Positions 60,823 to 64,000 of a stretch of DNA of 64,000 nucleotides are shown one piece after another. Positions within the stretch are counted from its first letter, which is position 1. Each line of letters opens with the position of its first letter. Made by a program: the position numbers and the translations under genes. Origin of the DNA: CAZAGD01 sp964484485. GTDB taxonomy: Bacteria > Desulfobacterota > SM23-61. Below the pieces are notes generated by a model that worked only from the letters and a program-made list of their open reading frames with translations, was not told the DNA's origin and did no database searches. Where the stretch lies: contig CAZAGD010000065.1 in NCBI GenBank assembly GCA_964484485.1, positions 1-64,000 of the forward strand, written 5' to 3'.

Positions 60823-60900
60823 TGAGGTAAGGGACAAGCCCTTACCCTACAAATTTATTGGCCAGATGTTTTTTGTAGGGTAATCCCTTGTGGCCTACCG
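60823..60900. repeat. Family C-like palindrome fragment (C4)
   Basis: GGTAAGGGACAAGCCCTTAC with CCTACAAATTTATTGGCC, then TTTTTTGTAGGGTAATCCCT and GTGGCCTACC; the same arrangement as the internal palindromes of C1-C3 but diverged and without terminal repeats, except a possible TATTAATGGGGAACAATT at 60907. 60583-60822 holds nothing else I recognise. Confidence 0.5.
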
Positions 60901-61033
60901 AATGAATATTAATGGGGAACAATTCCTTATCCTTAGCTCATGTGTCCGTATCTTCCAAGATGGCTCTTTACCTCACTCTCCCGTGCCAGAGTGTAGTTTA
61001 TAATCACATTTTTCAAAGGTCTCTTAAAATTAC

Positions 61034-61150
61034 TAACCGTCTAACAGTTTTAATATTTCTCGCCAGCAGGAAACAGGCGGGAGGGGGAGAGGCGAGCCTC
61101 TCTTCCTCCCGCCTGAATTAAGCTGAAATTTAAAAAATGATCGACGGTCA
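61034..61150 (+). repeat. Family A MITE-like repeat, copy A2 (117 bp)
   Basis: Begins TAACCGTCTAACAGTTTTAA and ends AAAATGATCGACGGTCA, the same ends as A1 in the opposite orientation. The centre is a GGCGGGAGG / CCTCCCGCC stem. Its right end is 13 bases before the TTGACA of the pal promoter. The frame KQAGG seen in both copies is a repeat artefact, not a gene. Confidence 0.8.
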
Positions 61151-61163
61151 GTTAAAATTACTC

Positions 61164-61190
61164 TTGACAGCTTTGCTAGTAAGATATAAT
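61164..61190 (+). promoter_or_regulatory. Candidate promoter of pal
   Basis: TTGACA (61164-61169), 15-base spacer, TATAAT (61185-61190): both boxes match consensus, though the spacer is two short of ideal. The pal ATG is 48 bases further. Strong candidate. Confidence 0.65.
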
Positions 61191-61237
61191 CTCAATTTAT
61201 TGCATAAATCTTTTGGGTCAGGAAGAGGTCTGGAAGA

Positions 61238-61888
61238 ATGAAAAGAGGGATGATAATTTTTTTAGCAGTCATTTTTTGGGCATCTGTTTTAAATTTTGGT
61301 TGCAGCCAAAAAGTGATGCGCTCCGAAGAAACACCTTACCCCATCTCTCACCAGGAACCCCCAAAAGATACCAGACTTGCGCCGAAAGCAGTTACGCCCA
61401 GCCCACCACCTTCTTTTACCGCACCTGATATAGAAAAACAACGGAAAGATAAACCTTTAAAGGAGGAGACACTGGGAGCTCAGCCTTCCGCACCTCCACT
61501 CCTTAAAGAAGAATTAAAAAAAGAGAAAGAAACCCGCGAGGCAGCTCTAACCAGCATAGAATTAAAATCAATCTTTTTTGATTTTGACCAGGCCGTCATC
61601 AGGGAAGATCAAAAAGAAGTCATGTTGCAAAATGCACAATGGCTCAAAGCTCATCCCCAGGTGCGAGTAAGAATTGAAGGAAACTGTGACGAAAGAGGAA
61701 CAGCAGAATATAACTTAGCCTTAGGGCAGAGAAGAGCAGAAGCGGTAAAGGAATTTTTAGAAGGGCTGGGAATTGCTCCTACACGCATGCAAACAATTAG
61801 CTATGGCTTTGAACGTCCTTTAGACCCCGGTCATAATGAAGAAGCTTGGGCCAAAAATCGGCGAGTTGACTTTACTATTCTTAAATAA
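61238..61888 (+). CDS. pal: Peptidoglycan-associated lipoprotein (Pal/OmpA-domain)
   Basis: 216 residues. Lipoprotein signal with lipid Cys22 (LNFGC). A charged Pro/Lys linker runs to about residue 105, followed by an OmpA-like domain: LKSIFFDFDQAVIREDQKEVMLQNAQWLKAHPQVRVRIEGNCDERGTAEYNLALGQRRAEAVKEFLEGLGIAPTRMQTISYGFERP, with the peptidoglycan-binding NCDERGT. Anchors the outer membrane to the wall. No tolQRAB is adjacent, so the Tol-Pal partners lie elsewhere. Confidence 0.92.
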   Translation: MKRGMIIFLAVIFWASVLNFGCSQKVMRSEETPYPISHQEPPKDTRLAPKAVTPSPPPSFTAPDIEKQRKDKPLKEETLGAQPSAPPLLKEELKKEKETREAALTSIELKSIFFDFDQAVIREDQKEVMLQNAQWLKAHPQVRVRIEGNCDERGTAEYNLALGQRRAEAVKEFLEGLGIAPTRMQTISYGFERPLDPGHNEEAWAKNRRVDFTILK

Positions 61889-61959
61889 AGAGGTTGAAGA
61901 AAAGTCTTAAATTGTGGAGGCAAATTTTTTAATCATAAACCAGAAAGGAGGAAAATTTT

Positions 61960-62247
61960 ATGCCCATGACAAAAGCCCAGATTGTAAGTTATTTAGCAGA
62001 GAAAACTGGAGTAGCCAAAAAGCAAGCCGCGGCAATTCTTGATGAGCTTGCTGGCCTGGCGGCCAAAGTGATCAAAAAAGGTGATAAACTTGCTCTTCCT
62101 GGATTTGTAACTGTAAAAGTGCAAAACCGCAAAGCGCGGATGGGTAGAAATCCGCAGACCGGGGAACCAATAAAGATTCCGGCGAAAAAAGTGGTGAAAG
62201 CCGTCCCCGCTGCTGCCTTAAAGTCAATATTAGCTCCCAAAAAATAA
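61960..62247 (+). CDS. HU-family nucleoid DNA-binding protein
   Basis: 95 residues. MTKAQIVSYLAEKTGVAKKQAAAILDELAGLAAKVIKKGDKLALPGFVTVKVQNRKARMGRNPQTGEPIKIPAKKVVKAVPAAALK. The beta-arm RMGRNPQTGEPIKIPAKKV is intact. Binds DNA as a dimer and bends it. AAAGGAGG precedes the ATG. Followed by a strong terminator. Confidence 0.95.
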   Translation: MPMTKAQIVSYLAEKTGVAKKQAAAILDELAGLAAKVIKKGDKLALPGFVTVKVQNRKARMGRNPQTGEPIKIPAKKVVKAVPAAALKSILAPKK

Positions 62248-62277
62248 AATTTATTTTTCCGCTATTTTTATAACAGA

Positions 62278-62329
62278 CTTGGGCCAGAAGAGGCGAATTT
62301 TATATGCCCTTCTGGCTCAAGATTTTTTT
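62278..62329 (+). terminator. Rho-independent terminator after the HU gene
   Basis: CTTGGGCCAGAAG (62278-62290) pairs with CTTCTGGCTCAAG (62309-62321), a 13-base stem with one G-U pair, followed by ATTTTTTT. It could also act for the convergent MaoC gene on the other strand, although the T-run favours plus. Confidence 0.85.
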
Positions 62330-62354
62330 AAACTTCTGGAGGAGAAAATTTGCT

Positions 62355-62804
62355 TTAACTCCTCTTGATCATAAGCGTCTTGTACCCCGATTGGACTACT
62401 ACCTCTCCTTCTTTTTTTATGATTTGTAAAAAGAGCTTAATTATCCCCCTATCTGGTTTGCTCTTACTGGGAATCTTTTCTACTACTTTAGCTTTTACAT
62501 AAATAGTCTCACCAAAAAATAAGGGGGCCTCAAATTTCCACGAATCGATACCTAAAAAAGCAATTGCGGTGCCCTCCAGATATCCGGTGCGGAACAGTAA
62601 ACCATGGGAAATAGCCAACCCTAACAATCCATGGACAATCCTTTGTCCAAATTGACTATTTTTCATAAAAGCTTCACTGGTATGTAGTTCATTATAATCT
62701 CCGCTCATAGCTGCAAACATGACTACATCCGTCTCCGTAACAGTTCTACTGGGAGTAATAAATTCTTCATTTAGCTGCCATTCATCAAATAATTTTCCAG
62801 TCAT
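62355..62804 (-). CDS. MaoC-like hydratase/dehydratase
   Basis: 149 residues of the hot-dog fold: FITPSRTVTETDVVMFAAMSGDYNELHTSEAFMKNSQFGQRIVHGLLGLAISHGL, with the D...H catalytic pair (GDYNELHT), then KFEAPLFFGETIYVKAKV. The family includes enoyl-CoA hydratase 2. It is downstream of etfA, consistent with an acyl-CoA oxidation role; substrate unknown. 97 bases separate it from etfA. Confidence 0.88.
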   Translation of the reverse strand: MTGKLFDEWQLNEEFITPSRTVTETDVVMFAAMSGDYNELHTSEAFMKNSQFGQRIVHGLLGLAISHGLLFRTGYLEGTAIAFLGIDSWKFEAPLFFGETIYVKAKVVEKIPSKSKPDRGIIKLFLQIIKKEGEVVVQSGYKTLMIKRS

Positions 62805-62901
62805 AACTTAATCTCCTTAATATTTTGCTTTATATTATCACCATCAAGATTTTAAGCGTTTGGCCTCCCTAAAGCAATTTTTTAAAAAAATTAACCTAAA
62901 C

Positions 62902-63903
62902 TTATTTTCTCTTTTCTAAGGCGGCAATTAATTTCGGCAGAATTTGGCGAAAATCAGCCACTATACCCAAGTCAGCATTCTGGAAAATGGCCGCTTTAGG
63001 ATCATTATTTATGGCAATTATAGTCTTGGCCTCTTGAATACCAACCACATGCTGAATAACGCCCGATATGCCCACCCCAATATATAACTTGGGCCGAATA
63101 GTTTTCCCGCTTTGGCCGATCATCTGTTCTTCCCTTATCCACCCCTCATCTAAGGGTGGACGTGTTCCTCCTACAGTTCCCTGTAAGACTTCAGCTAACC
63201 GTTCGACTAGTTTCCAATCTTCTCGATTACCGATACCTGCTCCCCCGGCTACAACTATTTCTGCTTCTTCTAATGAACAAGTAAATTCCTTAGCCCGCTC
63301 AACTTTAAGGACCTTCTGGCGTAAATCGGCGGGGTTTAATTCCACAGGTACCTCTTCGATTACAGGAGTTTTTTCATGCCCAATTGCTCGACGGTAGACT
63401 CCAGGACGCACGGTAGCCATCTGGGGAAGATGACGCGGACAAAGAATAGTGGCCATCACTTGGCCGCCAAAAGCAGGCACCACTTGTTTGAGTTTCCCTT
63501 TTTCATCAATATCCAATTGCGTACAATGAGCTGAAAGTCCCGTACGAACGCGCGCCGCCAGCCTGGCCGCCAAATCTGATCCCACAGTAGTAGCCGGCAA
63601 AAGAAATACTTCTGGCCTTTTTTTCATAATTAACTGACTGATAACTCTGGTATAAGGAAGGGTTAAATAGTTTTCTAAACAGGGATGATCGGCTAATAAA
63701 ACTTTTTCTACCCCAAACGAGAAAAGAGAATAAGCCAAATCTCTTATCTTATGCCCCAGAAGAATAGCTATAATCTCTGCTTGATCCAGTTTCTGCGCCA
63801 GAAAACCGGCAGCCTGCAGAAGTTCAAAAGAAACTTCCGCAATACAACCCTCTTGTTGTTCTATAAAAACCCAGATTTCTTTTTTCGCCTGCAGATCTTT
63901 CAT
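62902..63903 (-). CDS. etfA: Electron transfer flavoprotein subunit alpha
   Basis: 333 residues. N-terminal ETF domain (KKEIWVFIEQQEGCIAEVSFELLQAAGFLAQKLDQAEIIAILLGHKI, VFLLPATTVGSDLAARLAARVRTGLSAHCTQLDID) and C-terminal FAD-binding domain with EAEIVVAGGAGIGNREDWKLVERLAEVLQGTVGGTRPPLDEGWI, QMIGQSGKTIRPKLYIGVGISGVIQHVVGIQEAKTIIAINNDPKAAIFQNADLGIVADFRQILPKL. Carries electrons from acyl-CoA dehydrogenases to the quinone pool or other acceptors. Follows etfB by 35 bases. Confidence 0.96.
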   Translation of the reverse strand: MKDLQAKKEIWVFIEQQEGCIAEVSFELLQAAGFLAQKLDQAEIIAILLGHKIRDLAYSLFSFGVEKVLLADHPCLENYLTLPYTRVISQLIMKKRPEVFLLPATTVGSDLAARLAARVRTGLSAHCTQLDIDEKGKLKQVVPAFGGQVMATILCPRHLPQMATVRPGVYRRAIGHEKTPVIEEVPVELNPADLRQKVLKVERAKEFTCSLEEAEIVVAGGAGIGNREDWKLVERLAEVLQGTVGGTRPPLDEGWIREEQMIGQSGKTIRPKLYIGVGISGVIQHVVGIQEAKTIIAINNDPKAAIFQNADLGIVADFRQILPKLIAALEKRK

Positions 63904-63938
63904 TTTTCTCGTCCTTCACCCAACTCTTTCCTTTCATT

Positions 63939-64000
63939 TTAGCCAATGGCCTGCCTTATCTTTTGGATGACTTCGGCAATTAACTCGTCTGGCTCCCCTT
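63939..64000 (-). CDS. etfB: Electron transfer flavoprotein subunit beta, C-terminal end
   Basis: Only the last 20 codons are inside the window, ending GEPDELIAEVIQKIRQAIG and a TAA at 63941-63939. The sequence alone is short, but position just upstream of etfA makes etfB the expected gene; the ending fits the family. Identity is inferred mainly from the neighbour. Confidence 0.75.
   Translation of the reverse strand, partial: GEPDELIAEVIQKIRQAIG

Noticed and set aside
60912..61121. 69-codon plus-strand ORF containing RLTVLIFLASRKQAGG
   Set aside because: Read-through of repeat A2; no ribosome site and no similarity to known proteins.

Overview
The window looks like chromosome of a Gram-negative, probably anaerobic bacterium, most likely a deltaproteobacterium (Desulfobacterota) or a relative. 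This is inferred from gene content only: a complete type II secretion operon, a Pal-type OmpA lipoprotein, secondary and ABC carboxylate/amino-acid transporters (TRAP-DctPQM, TRAP-TAXI, Liv), a siroheme-decarboxylase-like AsnC protein, EtfAB, GatCAB, and the dnaE-accA pair. The sequence is moderately AT-rich. No rRNA, tRNA, prophage, transposase or CRISPR array was seen.

Layout. 1-11.9 kb (minus strand): cmk, rpsA, sppA, ppx/gppA, then guaB-guaA-dnaE-accA, all housekeeping. 12.3-18.5 kb (plus): gatC-gatA-gatB, an MFS transporter, a TPR lipo/periplasmic protein and a RidA-like protein. 18.5-25.9 kb: a TRAP-TAXI receptor/permease pair and a DUF2848 protein (minus), then a three-gene TRAP DctP-Q-M system (plus). 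26-27.6 kb: mtnA and an RsbRD-N-domain protein. 27.6-29.4 kb: a small exported protein, phoU and a PstB-like ATPase. 29.5-40.8 kb: a type II secretion operon gspE-F-G-H-I-J-K-L-M-C-D (minus). 40.9-45 kb: MFS, AcuC-type deacetylase, SagB-type nitroreductase, Ogt and a small zinc-ribbon protein. 45.4-51.8 kb: livK-H-M-G-F plus an acyl-CoA ligase (minus). 52.6-56.2 kb: flavoprotein-murQ-anmK-LmbE-type deacetylase (minus), a peptidoglycan-recycling cluster. 56.7-60.6 kb: cysteine hydrolase and PLP decarboxylase (plus), then a B12-type radical SAM protein and an AhbA/B-like protein (minus). 61.2-64 kb: pal and HU (plus), then MaoC, etfA and the end of etfB (minus).

The most unusual content is between genes. 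Several families of short, non-coding, MITE-like repeats fill nearly every long intergenic gap. Families B (about 200 bp) and C (240 bp) share a terminal inverted repeat close to TTATTAATCGGAGCA but have unrelated, strongly structured interiors. The B interior can be drawn as a cloverleaf-like set of hairpins, and its core is identical between distant copies. One B copy appears to sit inside the end of a C copy. Family A (117-155 bp, ends TGACCGTC) lies with the same end toward the downstream gene in all four places seen (guaB, cmk, dctP, pal); in three of them a TTGACA promoter box follows within a few bases. No transposase that could move these elements is encoded in the window.

All calls come from reading the sequence. 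Functions are family assignments by motif, and where a start codon was moved from the longest ORF the reason is given.
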